DNA from: a virus
Direction: 5' to 3' (one strand)
IMG/VR virus record: IMGVR_UViG_3300032770_000005
Span: 88,858 to 152,857 of that record
Length of the DNA stretch: 64,000 bases
In this document: positions 1 through 8,447 of the stretch, piece by piece
Layout: each line of letters opens with the position of its first letter
Position numbering within the stretch: the stretch's first letter is position 1
Notes under the pieces: model-generated
Told to the model about the DNA's origin: nothing
What the model saw: the letters and a program-made list of their open reading frames with translations, nothing else
Database searches by the model: none
Position numbers and translations under genes: made by a program

Positions 1-2
1 GC

Positions 3-176
3 GCTCTCGGCCCCGCCGCGCCGCCCTCGTCTCACGCCGAGGTGGTGGCGAGGATCGTGGCGAACCTGCGGGAACGAGCAGAGGAATGGAGCCGTGCCCA
101 GAGCGAGAGCGGGTACATCGCGCTTGTTGCTGCGGCAGACGCCATCGAGCGCGAGGAGAGCGGGCGGAAGCCGTGA
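3..176 (+). CDS. Hypothetical protein, C-terminal part (5' end outside window)
   Basis: The frame is open from the left edge to a TGA at 174-176, so only about 57 C-terminal residues are visible. They are mostly helical and charged (HAEVVARIVANLRERAEEW, then AAADAIEREESGRKP). No family is recognised. Its stop lies 38 bases before the next start, and it reads in the same direction as the following rightward operon, so it is probably an upstream member of it. Confidence 0.55.
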   Translation, partial: ALGPAAPPSSHAEVVARIVANLRERAEEWSRAQSESGYIALVAAADAIEREESGRKP

Positions 177-214
177 GCCCGTACCGAGAACCAGCGCCGA
201 AGGAGAAGGCCAAG

Positions 215-436
215 ATGTGGAGCAAGGTCAGTGTGTTCTGGCGCATCACCGGCGCCGCGTGGATGGCGTGGCTCTCGTTCGGCGTCGCGTTCGACTCGCT
301 CCCGACGCTGGACGAGGTGGTGCGCTGGATCGCCATCGGCATGGCCGTGACTTGGTCGTGCGTCGTATTCGCGCTGGTGGCACGCTGGATCGCCGCGGAG
401 GCGGACAAGCATGGGCGGCACGGAGACGGCACATGA
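215..436 (+). CDS. Small two-helix membrane protein
   Basis: 73 residues. The ATG at 215 follows a GAAGGAG-type ribosome site. An in-frame GTG at 173 would overlap the previous stop and is the alternative start. Two hydrophobic segments are visible at about residues 8-24 and 34-56, with a short basic and acidic C-terminus. The stop overlaps the next start (ATGA), which implies translational coupling to the MazG-like gene. No family assignment; a holin-like size and shape is possible but nothing proves it. Confidence 0.6.
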   Translation: MWSKVSVFWRITGAAWMAWLSFGVAFDSLPTLDEVVRWIAIGMAVTWSCVVFALVARWIAAEADKHGRHGDGT

Positions 437-963
437 CTGATCTCAGGGAGATCGCCCAACGTTCGGGGCGCACCGCCATCGACCGCGGCTTCGAGCCGCC
501 TTCGTGGACGAACTACCCCGTGAAGATGATGGGCGTGGTGACCGAGATCGAAGAGGCCATCGCGGCGCTGGAGGCCGAGAGCCTCACGGATGCAGGCGAA
601 GAACTCGCCGACATCGTGCTGCGCGCCACCGACATGCTCGAAACGGTCTGGGGTGCCGACTGGAGCGCGTCGCGCATCGAAGATCGTGAGCCCATGACCA
701 GGCTGCTCATGTGCGAGCCGCGCATGGCCTTCGCGCCGCACATGAAGATGGTGTGGAAGAGCATCCAGTACTGGCGGCAGACGCTCGATCCGCGAGATCC
801 GGCTCGCGGCGTGGACACGCGCATCGCGCTGGAGCTGATCGTACTGGAGACGTTCCGTCTCGCAGACCGGCTCGGCGTCGACCTCATGCTCGTGATGTCC
901 GCGAAGCTCGACTACAATGCGCAGCGGCCGAAGCTGCACGGCAAGGTCCAGGCGTCGTTCTAG
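433..963 (+). CDS. MazG-like nucleotide pyrophosphohydrolase
   Basis: 176 residues. Residues about 34-60 carry the all-alpha NTP pyrophosphohydrolase signature: EIEEAI, then EELADIVLRATDM, giving the E-x2-E and E-x2-D metal-binding pattern of MazG/dUTPase-like enzymes. The C-terminus LDYNAQRPKLHGK matches the conserved K-x-x-Y-N-x-x-R-x-x-x-x-H-G-K end of many phage MazG proteins. Family members hydrolyse (d)NTPs to the monophosphate and pyrophosphate, cleaning the nucleotide pool or lowering alarmone signals. The start overlaps the previous stop. Together with ThyX and the exonuclease further right it indicates a nucleotide-metabolism module. Confidence 0.75.
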   Translation: MTDLREIAQRSGRTAIDRGFEPPSWTNYPVKMMGVVTEIEEAIAALEAESLTDAGEELADIVLRATDMLETVWGADWSASRIEDREPMTRLLMCEPRMAFAPHMKMVWKSIQYWRQTLDPRDPARGVDTRIALELIVLETFRLADRLGVDLMLVMSAKLDYNAQRPKLHGKVQASF

Positions 964-980
964 CATCCAGAGAGGCGATC

Positions 981-2066
981 GTGACCAAGCTCTCCAAGAA
1001 GCCCACGTATCTAGGATGTAAACAGGGTCCCACACTCAGTCACGTTCGTACGGAGCCATGGGTATGCCGGCGGTGTGGAAAACAGGCATGCGCGCGCTGT
1101 GTCAAGCACTTTTGGAAGAGTTTAGGCGGTCACACCGAGCCAGAAGCCTCCGGGGGTTGGAGATTCGTGGGCCAACGAGTGGCCACATGCGCAACGTGTT
1201 CGCATGAGCTTGCGCAGACCAAGAAGACGATACGTAGCAACGTGCTCCTCGCCAAGCCGCCGAGAGTCGTCCATCGCCTCATCGACACGCGCGGCTTCCG
1301 ACGTCTGTTCGGCCGAGCACCACGCGACTCCGACTACGAGGGCGTGCACACGACGGGCAGTCGGCTGATCGCCGGCGCGTACGCGATGAGCAGCTGGCAC
1401 GACCCCCGCAGCTATCCCCGCGGCTACCCAGTCATCGTCACGCTCGACGTGAGCGGGCTCAAGCCGCTGCCCGACGTCGACGCCCTGCTCTTCGGCGCCC
1501 AGGCCGTCGCCGACCTCTTGCCGCAGTACCGCGAACGCGCCGCCGCCGGTGAGACCTTCTACGCGATGCTGAACGACGACGACTTCTCCGAGGCCGAGGT
1601 CCAGGTCGGCGACGATCCCGCCGCCTTCATCTTCGAGGACGTCGGTACGCATGTGCTGAACGCTATCGATGGGGAGCGAGACCCAGAAGCGGTGTTCCGG
1701 GAGTTCCTCAAGACCGGCGCGCTGCCCGACAGCGTGCTCACGCGTCTGGTCGATCAGCAGCGCTATCTCGACGACTTCGACCTCGACCGCGTCGTACGCG
1801 TCGAAGCGCTGCGTCCGTGGTGGCACGAGGTGCTGCACGCTGATGACGAGATGATTCCGGCGATCGAACGGAGCGGCTACACGGTCTTCACGATCGATGA
1901 CTGGCCGTTCACCGCTGTCGGCCCGACCAAGACGGTGTGGCAGGCGCCGGACGCCGAGGCGCGCGAGGACGTCGAGTACCACGGAACGACGAGCATCGTG
2001 ATCTCGCTGGCGTTCCCTGGGCTCATCCCCGAGAAGTCGCCGTTTCCGATCGAGCAAGACGAATGA
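981..2066 (+). CDS. Zinc-ribbon protein with ADP-ribosyltransferase-like motifs
   Basis: 361 residues from a GTG preceded by AGAGG. Near residues 28-70 are paired cysteines (CRRCGKQACARC, then CATC), a likely zinc site. Residues about 115-160 contain HTTGSRLIAGAYA followed by PVIVTLDVSGL. This resembles the second half of ART/KptA-like folds, where a Thr or Ser strand precedes a helix ending in A-x-x-Y-A. The extreme C-terminus carries YHGTTSIVISLAFPGLIP, which resembles the first ART motif (H-G-T, then GL-x-P). The two motifs are therefore in reversed order: either a circular permutation or a coincidence. The ART reading is inference; the cysteines are seen directly. Confidence 0.55.
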   Translation: MTKLSKKPTYLGCKQGPTLSHVRTEPWVCRRCGKQACARCVKHFWKSLGGHTEPEASGGWRFVGQRVATCATCSHELAQTKKTIRSNVLLAKPPRVVHRLIDTRGFRRLFGRAPRDSDYEGVHTTGSRLIAGAYAMSSWHDPRSYPRGYPVIVTLDVSGLKPLPDVDALLFGAQAVADLLPQYRERAAAGETFYAMLNDDDFSEAEVQVGDDPAAFIFEDVGTHVLNAIDGERDPEAVFREFLKTGALPDSVLTRLVDQQRYLDDFDLDRVVRVEALRPWWHEVLHADDEMIPAIERSGYTVFTIDDWPFTAVGPTKTVWQAPDAEAREDVEYHGTTSIVISLAFPGLIPEKSPFPIEQDE

Positions 2067-2623
2067 CCGGGCGACGAGGCGACCCGTCGTACACGCCGCC
2101 GACCGACGAGGAGCGACGCCTCGGCTACTACCTCGACTGCGTCAGCTGCGGCCGCCCGTGGGCGCTGCGCAGCTGCGTGCCGCACTTGCATCGCTGCCGC
2201 TCCTGCGCTCGCTCGTGGTGGCGCGACTACCGCCAGGCGGCGCGCCAAGGGCTGCCGCGGCCGAGCCTGCTAGGGCAGATCGCGCCGCATCCCTTCGCCT
2301 CGAAGGCGCTGAACCGCACGGTCGATCTGAACGCTCCGGGGCTCCTCGACCTGGTCGAGCAGGACCCGAAGTTCGCGAAGGAGCTGGACGCGTACATCGC
2401 CAGCCTGCGGCACGCCGACAGCAGCAAGCCGCCGCTGCGCGGCGCGGCCCTGAGCCTATCGGGACGGCCGCGTCGCCGCGCCGTGCGCGTGCCGCTCGAT
2501 GAAGACCCTACGCCCGAGCCGCCCATCTCCCGAGCGGCAGCCAAGGAGGTCGAGCGCCTGGTCGACGAGGTGCTCGTCGGCGACGTGATCGATGCCGGAG
2601 CGGTGCCGCGTCGGCGCGCGTGA
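2063..2623 (+). CDS. Hypothetical zinc-binding protein
   Basis: 186 residues; the ATG overlaps the previous stop (ATGA). Residues about 26-50 hold four cysteines and a histidine (CVSCGRPW, then CVPHLHRCRSC), a treble-clef or zinc-ribbon pattern. The rest is charged and helical, with a basic patch GRPRRRAVRV near residue 133 and an acidic C-terminal helix. No enzyme motif is visible. It is the last gene before the first cluster of pseudoknot repeats. Confidence 0.6.
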   Translation: MTGRRGDPSYTPPTDEERRLGYYLDCVSCGRPWALRSCVPHLHRCRSCARSWWRDYRQAARQGLPRPSLLGQIAPHPFASKALNRTVDLNAPGLLDLVEQDPKFAKELDAYIASLRHADSSKPPLRGAALSLSGRPRRRAVRVPLDEDPTPEPPISRAAAKEVERLVDEVLVGDVIDAGAVPRRRA

Positions 2624-2624
2624 G

Positions 2625-2848
2625 AGGCCTGCGCGGGGGCATGGTGCTCGCGACGCGCTCGCGACGAACCACGAGAGCCGGCGACGCGCCCATCCCGAAG
2701 CCAGCGCGGGGGCTTCGTGCCTGCGACTCGTGACGGAAGTTTCTCGTGGCTGACCTGTTGCATTCTGTCGAAAGGCCAGCGCGGAGGCTCTCATGTCCGC
2801 GACATGCAGTTCCACGACTGAGCCAGCGCGAGGGCTTGTGCTCGCGAC
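2625..2848 (+). repeat. Pseudoknot repeat cluster I (4 copies)
   Basis: This otherwise gene-free stretch (2624-2921) holds four copies at 2625-2654, 2698-2727, 2773-2803 and 2820-2848, all in the + sense, downstream of the + operon. In copy 2 the first stem arms are GAAGCC and GGCTTC and the second stem arms are CGCGGG and CCTGCG. In copy 3 the second stem is CGCGGA with TCCGCG. In copy 4 it is CGCGAG with CTCGCG. The base changes are compensatory. Copies 3 and 4 with the 17-nt linker between them recur inverted at about 17383-17463. Confidence 0.85.
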
Positions 2849-2921
2849 GGTGTCACGTTCACTGGCGCTTCTGCGACGCGATGCCCGCTAGCCGACGTCC
2901 GGCGCCCATGCGACGATCGCG

Positions 2922-3335
2922 GTGATGTTGTCCAACGGCAGCAGCTCCTCCTACGGGTCCAACGCGTACAACACCGCGTCCAACGCGCCGTACACGACTG
3001 GCACATGGTCCCGGTTCTACGACAACGGCGGCACGACCTGGTCTCGACAGCCGCCTCGCGTGGCCGACCGCAGGCTGAGCAAGGTCGGCGAGCGCATCCA
3101 CCAGCGCCTCACGGAGATGGCCCGCCAGCTCGACCTGACCATCGACGAAACCGCCGTGCTCATGGAGGCCGAGGTCGCACGTCAGCATCGCGCGCTCCAG
3201 CTCCGCACGCTCGGCGTCGAGTGCCAGAGCACGCAGGCCCGGGCGACCGCTCGCCGACACCAGCGCCCAGCCGCGCCCACGGCCCAGGCACAGGCCGCGC
3301 TCTCCGTCAGGCGGTTCGCGCAGAGGGTGCGCTGA
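2922..3335 (+). CDS. Hypothetical protein with Ser/Asn/Tyr-rich N-terminus
   Basis: 137 residues; GTG at 2922 or ATG at 2925, bounded by an upstream in-frame stop at 2889. The ribosome site is weak. Residues 1-45 are low-complexity (Ser, Asn, Tyr, Thr). Residues about 48-95 form one amphipathic helical region (RLSKVGERIHQRLTEMARQL, then TIDETAVLMEAEVARQH), followed by an Ala/Gln/Arg-rich tail. The stop overlaps the next ATG. No family recognised. Confidence 0.5.
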   Translation: MMLSNGSSSSYGSNAYNTASNAPYTTGTWSRFYDNGGTTWSRQPPRVADRRLSKVGERIHQRLTEMARQLDLTIDETAVLMEAEVARQHRALQLRTLGVECQSTQARATARRHQRPAAPTAQAQAALSVRRFAQRVR

Positions 3336-4276
3336 TGCGCAAGAACCCGCGGCCGCCCCTCGCTCCCGACTTCGACGAGCTGGTGCGCATCTGGTTGCAG
3401 CGCCGCGACGACTTCAAGCTGTGCGCCGAGCTGTCGAACGTCGCGCCGCCACACTTGAGGATCTGGCCCGAGAAGCGCGGCTACGGATGCTTCGCAGAGG
3501 TCAGCCCGACACACAAGCGCGTCGTCATGTACCGGCGCGGCTTCCTCGACCGGCCCACCGACATCGCGGCGATGGCCTTGGTCGCCGAGACGGGGCTGCT
3601 GGACGACTACGAGATCTTCGAGACCGACGAGGTGACCAACGAGCTGGTGCCCGTAGGGCTCACGATGCGCTCGCTGCTCTCTGCGATCCACGAGGTGCAG
3701 GAAGAGAGCATCGTCCGACACGATCCTCGAAGCGATCTGCCCGACGAGCCGCGCACGTTCAAGTACCTCGCGCGGTACAGCCCGCAGGAGATGGAGTGGT
3801 ACCACGCGACGCTCGCCTCCCGCGTGCCTTCAATCTTGAAGCACGGCCTGTTGCCGTCCTCGCTCCAGGAAGGGCGGGTCGAAGGCTGGTCGCCTAGCTG
3901 GAACTTCGGCCTCCAGCCGGCCGTGTACCTCACGGCCTACGAGGACCGAGCCGCGAGGATTGCCGAGACGCTGGCGCTGCGCAACGCGGAGCCCGCGACC
4001 CTGCTGGTCGTCGACGGTGCGGGCCTGATCGACACCAAGCTCCTCACCTACGACGAAGATGCTCTACGCAACGAGTTCTCGTCGTACCCGTACTACGAGC
4101 ACTACGACCAAGCCTTCCCGCAGTGGGTCACGAGCGCCGAGCATCGCGGCACCGAGTCCATCGCCTACCTCGGCCGCATCGGGCCTTCCGCAATCCACCC
4201 GCTCGCCACCGTGCGCCTGGTCGAGCACGATGGCGAGGTCGATCTGGAGTGGGACGATGAGCAAGACCGAGACTGA
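3335..4276 (+). CDS. ADP-ribosyltransferase-fold (KptA/PARP-like) protein
   Basis: 313 residues; TGATG overlap with the previous gene. The central part (about residues 150-205) reads YHATLASRVPSILKHGLLP, then AVYLTAYEDRAARIAETLAL. This is the usual signature of ART-fold proteins such as RNA 2'-phosphotransferase or phage ARTs: H-x-T, then I-L-x-x-G-L-x-P, then a Y-L-T strand followed by a helix with A-x-x-x-A. A conserved catalytic Glu was not pinned down. The N-terminal 140 residues are unassigned. A second protein with the same motif is encoded at 20273-21616. The target (protein, RNA or DNA) is unknown. Confidence 0.55.
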   Translation: MRKNPRPPLAPDFDELVRIWLQRRDDFKLCAELSNVAPPHLRIWPEKRGYGCFAEVSPTHKRVVMYRRGFLDRPTDIAAMALVAETGLLDDYEIFETDEVTNELVPVGLTMRSLLSAIHEVQEESIVRHDPRSDLPDEPRTFKYLARYSPQEMEWYHATLASRVPSILKHGLLPSSLQEGRVEGWSPSWNFGLQPAVYLTAYEDRAARIAETLALRNAEPATLLVVDGAGLIDTKLLTYDEDALRNEFSSYPYYEHYDQAFPQWVTSAEHRGTESIAYLGRIGPSAIHPLATVRLVEHDGEVDLEWDDEQDRD

Positions 4277-5597
4277 GGACGCGCAGCTGCAACTCGTGGG
4301 CGATGCCCTCCTCCGGTTCGCGGCGGAGTTCCCTGGTCGCGTCTTCACGAACGCGTACACATGGGTCTGGGGCGCCGGCAGATACGTCTCCATCCATGGC
4401 GCGCTCGTGGGCAGCGCACGCAAGGTCGCCGCCTACTTCGGTCACATGGCGACCATGAACGAGGAGCACGAGTTCGGCATGAGCGGCCAGGTGCTCGATC
4501 ACATCGCTCGCCGCGTGTTCGGCGCCGACGCCGACATCTTCCGGTACGAGCGCCGTGTGCACCTAGCAGAGTTCCTCCAGCGCCTGGCGAACCTGATGCC
4601 GGAGGAGGCGACGCTGACCTTCATCCCCGACGGCGGCTACCCGTGGCCCGTCGATCGGTACTGGAACGCACGGCTTGAGCGGTTCGTGCGGCCCAAGGAG
4701 CCCGCGGGGCTGATCCACGTGCCGTCGCGCGAAAACCCGACCAAGACCGAGCTGGGGCTCGATCCGTGCACGGTGTTCGAGGCAGATCGCGATACGCCGG
4801 TCTCTCCGTACGACCCGGTGATGGGCAGCCTTGGCGGCGATCCTCTCATGGCCGCGCACTCGATGGACCTCCACGAAGGGCCCACCATGGCCAACGCACC
4901 GAAGATTCGGCAATGCGGTGGTCTGCTGTTCCCGTCGCTCTCGGTCGGTCCGGTCCCGGCCTCGAACTTCGGCCACGCATGCCTCGTGGCTCGCCTCAGC
5001 CTGGTGCTCGACGGCCTCAAGCCCTACCGCAAGCGCGGGACTGAAGAGCAGGTCTGGATCTACCCGACCGACGTGTGGACTGGCACCGTGACGCAGTTCA
5101 TGACCTCGATGGCCAGCGACCTGTTCGACGAGCTGCACGGTCACGCCGACTACGTCTACGGGCATGGCCTGACGGTGCTGGGGATCCCGGCGGTCGAGTA
5201 CGGCGGTCCTTCCGGCGGTGCGGAGGCGTTCGACTCGACGAGCCAGCTCAAGCGGACCCTCAAGAAGCGCATGGTGCGATGGATGCGGGTCTGCAACGAG
5301 CGCGAGTTCGAGGAACTGGCGCACGAACTCGGCGGCACGGGGGCGTACTACGCCTACTGCGAGGCGAAGGGGCGAACGGTCGTCTCGCTGAGCGAGTTCC
5401 CGTACCTGATCGTACCGGACTGGATGCGCGACAAGGCGGAGCACTGGGCGCAAGCGGCGGGGTTCGAGGGGCAGATCGTAGCGCCGCAGTGGCCGTACAC
5501 GCTCGACAGGGGCGGCGGAAGCTGGGACATGTGGCAGTGGGCTCTGAAGGTGAGCGAGACCGTCGCCGGTCTACGCCCGGTCGTGGAGGTGCGCTGA
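4257..5597 (+). CDS. Hypothetical 446-residue protein
   Basis: Starts inside the previous gene (20-base overlap) and ends in a TGATG overlap with the PcfJ-like gene, so all three are co-translated. There are no membrane segments. It contains many aromatic stretches (TNAYTWVWGAGRYVSIHGAL, IYPTDVWTGTVTQFMTSMA, YVYGHGLTVLGIPAVEYGG) that suggest a folded mixed alpha/beta protein rather than a spacer ORF. No family recognised; its position suggests work alongside its ART-like and PcfJ-like neighbours. Confidence 0.6.
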   Translation: MSKTETEDAQLQLVGDALLRFAAEFPGRVFTNAYTWVWGAGRYVSIHGALVGSARKVAAYFGHMATMNEEHEFGMSGQVLDHIARRVFGADADIFRYERRVHLAEFLQRLANLMPEEATLTFIPDGGYPWPVDRYWNARLERFVRPKEPAGLIHVPSRENPTKTELGLDPCTVFEADRDTPVSPYDPVMGSLGGDPLMAAHSMDLHEGPTMANAPKIRQCGGLLFPSLSVGPVPASNFGHACLVARLSLVLDGLKPYRKRGTEEQVWIYPTDVWTGTVTQFMTSMASDLFDELHGHADYVYGHGLTVLGIPAVEYGGPSGGAEAFDSTSQLKRTLKKRMVRWMRVCNEREFEELAHELGGTGAYYAYCEAKGRTVVSLSEFPYLIVPDWMRDKAEHWAQAAGFEGQIVAPQWPYTLDRGGGSWDMWQWALKVSETVAGLRPVVEVR

Positions 5598-7033
5598 TGT
5601 TGCTGCAAGACGCTACGTCGGAACGGGAGGTCGAGGAAGTGCTGGCCGGCGCGCGTGGCGACGAGGAAGCCGCCGAGCTGCGGACCGACATCGAGACCGA
5701 GCTGGACTACGCCATGCGGCGGTTCGACGAGCACTTCTACAAGTACGTCGAGCCATCTGAGCCGACGGAGCTGCGGGACTTCGTGCAAGACAACGATGGA
5801 TTCATCGACGAGCTAATCAGCGACAGCGCGCAGACCACGTACGACCTATCGATCGTCCCGCGTGAGGACGTGGTCACCGCGGTGCGCTGGGAGGTGACGT
5901 CGCGACGGTCCTCATACAAGCATAGGTTTGGGATCTTCGAGTTGGGCGAGCCGCGAGACGTCGACGCATCGGGCTTCAGCTACGACATGCCCACCGAAGC
6001 GAACGTCGTCTTTCCCGACAGGCTCCTGCCGACCAACTACGAGTTCGTGCCACGCGAGATGGCGACGGAGTTCTGGAAGGGCATTGCGCATGACCACGAC
6101 ATCGAGTGGTACGGCGACACGGACCGGTTGGGTGACAACCAGGGCTCGATGCCGGGCGAGCCGCTCCGTATCGGCGTCGCGGAAGATCGCTTCGAGGAGT
6201 GGTGCCGCGACCTGATCGCCGAGCACGCGAACAAGATCGCAGAGCAGCATCCGGACCAGCTCATCGAGATGTTCTGGACTCGGCTCCGTCAATCCGATGT
6301 CCGGATGGCAGCCGAGTTCAAGGCGATGCAGCCGCGGCGGGAGGACGTGCTCGACCTGGCCGTGCAGTGGATCAGCGGCAACCACGACGATGTCGCCGAG
6401 GAGATCGCGCAGTACCTCGACTCGGCCAAGGAGCGCGGGGAGGCAGAGAAAGCGGAGTACGAGCCCGTCGACTCGCTCCTGACCGGCGAGCCCATCGTGC
6501 TCAACGACGACGTGCTGCGGCAGCTGGGCGTCACGAGCGGCGTGTTCTGGGAGGAGCGCCCGTGGCACCTCGTGAGGCTCGAAGCGCGTGACCTAGGTCG
6601 CGAGGGCCGGCAGATGCGGCACTGCGTCGGCGACAAGGGCATGGGCTACATCCGTGCGCTCAACAACGGCGAGATCGAAGTCTGGTCTCTGCGCTCCCGC
6701 GACGACAAGCCGCGGTTCACGCTCCAGGTCGACGCGTCGTTCTTCGCGAAGGGCGCGACGCCAGAGACGCGCGGCAAGGCGATCCAACAGGTCAAGGGCA
6801 AGGCGAACCGGGTGCCGGGCTATGCCGACGCGTACGGCCGCTCGGGGAACGTGAAGTTCCCGGAGGAGATCGTCATCTGGAGCTGGATCTTCGAGCAGCT
6901 CATGGTCGATCCGCTCGTCGTCGAAGACTTCAAGGGCTACAAGGCGCTTCCCTCGCGTGCTACGCCGCTCGCGTCGAACATGACTGGCCAGCAGTGCGTG
7001 GGCTTCGATCTGCCGTACCGACCGCTGCGATGA
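5597..7033 (+). CDS. PcfJ-like domain protein
   Basis: 478 residues; start preceded by GGAGG and overlapping the previous stop. Residues about 335-385 contain GRQMRHCVGDKGMGYI, then IEVWSLRSRDDKPRFTLQVD. This matches the PcfJ core: an H-C-V-G motif followed by a strand with S-L-R and a T-L-x-V strand. PcfJ-like proteins occur on plasmids, phages and integrative elements; their biochemical role is not established. The first 300 residues are acidic and unassigned. It is the last gene of the left rightward operon. Confidence 0.65.
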   Translation: MLLQDATSEREVEEVLAGARGDEEAAELRTDIETELDYAMRRFDEHFYKYVEPSEPTELRDFVQDNDGFIDELISDSAQTTYDLSIVPREDVVTAVRWEVTSRRSSYKHRFGIFELGEPRDVDASGFSYDMPTEANVVFPDRLLPTNYEFVPREMATEFWKGIAHDHDIEWYGDTDRLGDNQGSMPGEPLRIGVAEDRFEEWCRDLIAEHANKIAEQHPDQLIEMFWTRLRQSDVRMAAEFKAMQPRREDVLDLAVQWISGNHDDVAEEIAQYLDSAKERGEAEKAEYEPVDSLLTGEPIVLNDDVLRQLGVTSGVFWEERPWHLVRLEARDLGREGRQMRHCVGDKGMGYIRALNNGEIEVWSLRSRDDKPRFTLQVDASFFAKGATPETRGKAIQQVKGKANRVPGYADAYGRSGNVKFPEEIVIWSWIFEQLMVDPLVVEDFKGYKALPSRATPLASNMTGQQCVGFDLPYRPLR

Positions 7034-7072
7034 CGGCCGTTGGCATGTGAGCAGTGCAGGTGCTATCGCAGC

Positions 7073-7375
7073 ATGCGCCAGCGCGAGGGCCTGGTGCTCG
7101 CGACCAGGCCTGAAGAGCCCTGCGGTCACGAAGCCTGCGCAGGGGTCTCATGCCTGCGACGAGGAGTGCCATGCCATCCATCATCTGCGGGACCTGCTTC
7201 TGGTTGCAGGGCCAGCGCGGGGGTCTCATACCTGCAACGAGAGCATCGAACGATGGAACGCTCGGAGGCGTGAACGTCCGAGGCCGGCGCGAGGGCCTGG
7301 TGCCTGCGACCTGTTCTTCCGCTGGTGGAGAACCGCATCGTCGCGAGCACCAAGCCCCCGCGCCGGCCTTTCGAC
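7073..7375 (+). repeat. Pseudoknot repeat cluster II between convergent operons
   Basis: The gene-free stretch 7034-7396 holds four + sense copies (7073-7104, 7130-7160, about 7201-7238, 7280-7310) and one - sense copy (7340-7375). The first four lie downstream of the + operon; the last lies downstream of the - operon. Repeat orientation therefore switches with transcription direction. Second-stem arms vary in step: CGCGAG with CTCGCG, CGCAGG with CCTGCG. In the copy at 7201 a longer outer pairing GTTGCAGG with CCTGCAAC is also possible. Confidence 0.85.
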
Positions 7376-7396
7376 CGAAGTACCCGAGAGCACGGC

Positions 7397-8170
7397 TCAG
7401 CGCGTCATGACCTCTGCGGTCTTGGCCAACGCGCCGTCGATGTCGTCGAGCAGCTTCGCGAGGTGCTCTCGTTTCGACCGCAGGGCGCGTAGCTCCGCAT
7501 CAACCCGACCATCCGCCGCCAACAGCGCCAGGGCACGGCGCACGCTGTACGGTTCGTACATGAGCGTCGCGGGCTCGACGTCGAGCGCCAGCGCCAGCGC
7601 ATCGAACGCATCGGCCTTCCTGAGCCGCTCTTGGACCTCAGCCATCTTCACGCGTACTCGCGCTTCGATCTCCGCTTCTCGCCGACGCGCCTCCTCCTCA
7701 TCGATCTCCGCCTGCGGCCGCGGCTGGTGCGCTTGCTCCAGGGCGCGGCGCAAGAGGTTGATGACGATCTCCCGCGGCAGCGGCTCGGCCTTTCGTTTCG
7801 CCGCCTGCACCGTGACCTTCAGGCCGCGAGGGCCGAGCACCATGAGCCCCCAGCCATCGGGCAGCTCGTCGCGGCGCACGACCTCGTCGCTGCCGGCTAC
7901 GATCCACCAGCGCTCGCAGTAGATGGCCATCGCCTCGGCTTTAGCGGGGTCCGCCAGCTCGCGCAGCCAGTCGCTCCGGCTCGCCTTGATCTCGAACCCC
8001 TGCATCCCGTGCCCACGGCTCTTCCAGATGCCGAGCGCGACCGCGTCGCAGCTGCGCGTCGCGTAGAAGCTGGTCCGGTCACGCACCTCTTCCAGGAAGG
8101 CCCAGCTCGGCCACGAGTACTTCTTCCGTAGCGCGTCGACGATCGGCGAGTTGCTGATGTAGTACTTCAT
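7397..8170 (-). CDS. MmcB-like PD-(D/E)XK nuclease-fold protein
   Basis: 257 residues. The N-terminal half carries a restriction-nuclease-like core: RSCDAVALGIWKSRGHGMQG gives the Asp, and the next residues FEIKASRSDWLREL give the E-x-K. AIYCERWWIVAG follows. This resembles the MmcB/DUF6319-type family of putative DNA-repair nucleases. The C-terminal third is a long helical, charged region (EEEARRREAEIEARVRVKMA). It is the last gene of the leftward operon and its 3' end faces repeat cluster II. The fold assignment is reasonable; activity and substrate are unknown. Confidence 0.6.
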   Translation of the reverse strand: MKYYISNSPIVDALRKKYSWPSWAFLEEVRDRTSFYATRSCDAVALGIWKSRGHGMQGFEIKASRSDWLRELADPAKAEAMAIYCERWWIVAGSDEVVRRDELPDGWGLMVLGPRGLKVTVQAAKRKAEPLPREIVINLLRRALEQAHQPRPQAEIDEEEARRREAEIEARVRVKMAEVQERLRKADAFDALALALDVEPATLMYEPYSVRRALALLAADGRVDAELRALRSKREHLAKLLDDIDGALAKTAEVMTR

Positions 8171-8182
8171 GAGCCAGTCCGG

Positions 8183-8443
8183 CTAGTGCCCAACGGCAAG
8201 CAACCAGCCCCATCCGGCCACGTAGAGTCTCGTGCCCGAGTAGAGCACGACCTCGTACCACTCGTAGTCGAGGTGGCCTTGAGGATGTGGGCCACAATCC
8301 GCACGCTCGATGCGACCGAGCTGTCCCGCGTACGGACCGCAAGCAACACGCACCACATCGCCTGTCCGAAACGATGCCCCGGTATCCGCCGGTCCGAGCA
8401 GCTCTCCTGGATCGTACAGATCGAACATCGTCGTAGTGATCAT
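8183..8443 (-). CDS. Small SH3/KOW-like protein
   Basis: 86 residues. The middle reads GDVVRVACGPYAGQLGRIER, the common pattern of KOW/SH3-like barrels that bind RNA, DNA or protein, followed by YEVVLYSGTRLYVAGWGW. The neighbour at 8448-8780 has a similar barrel-like start. The ribosome site is weak. No specific function can be given. Confidence 0.6.
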   Translation of the reverse strand: MITTTMFDLYDPGELLGPADTGASFRTGDVVRVACGPYAGQLGRIERADCGPHPQGHLDYEWYEVVLYSGTRLYVAGWGWLLAVGH

Positions 8444-8447
8444 GCCG

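Noticed and set aside
7047-7922. 291-codon rightward frame over repeat cluster II
   Set aside because: Begins in repeats and continues antisense to the MmcB-like gene; Ser/Arg-rich shadow composition.
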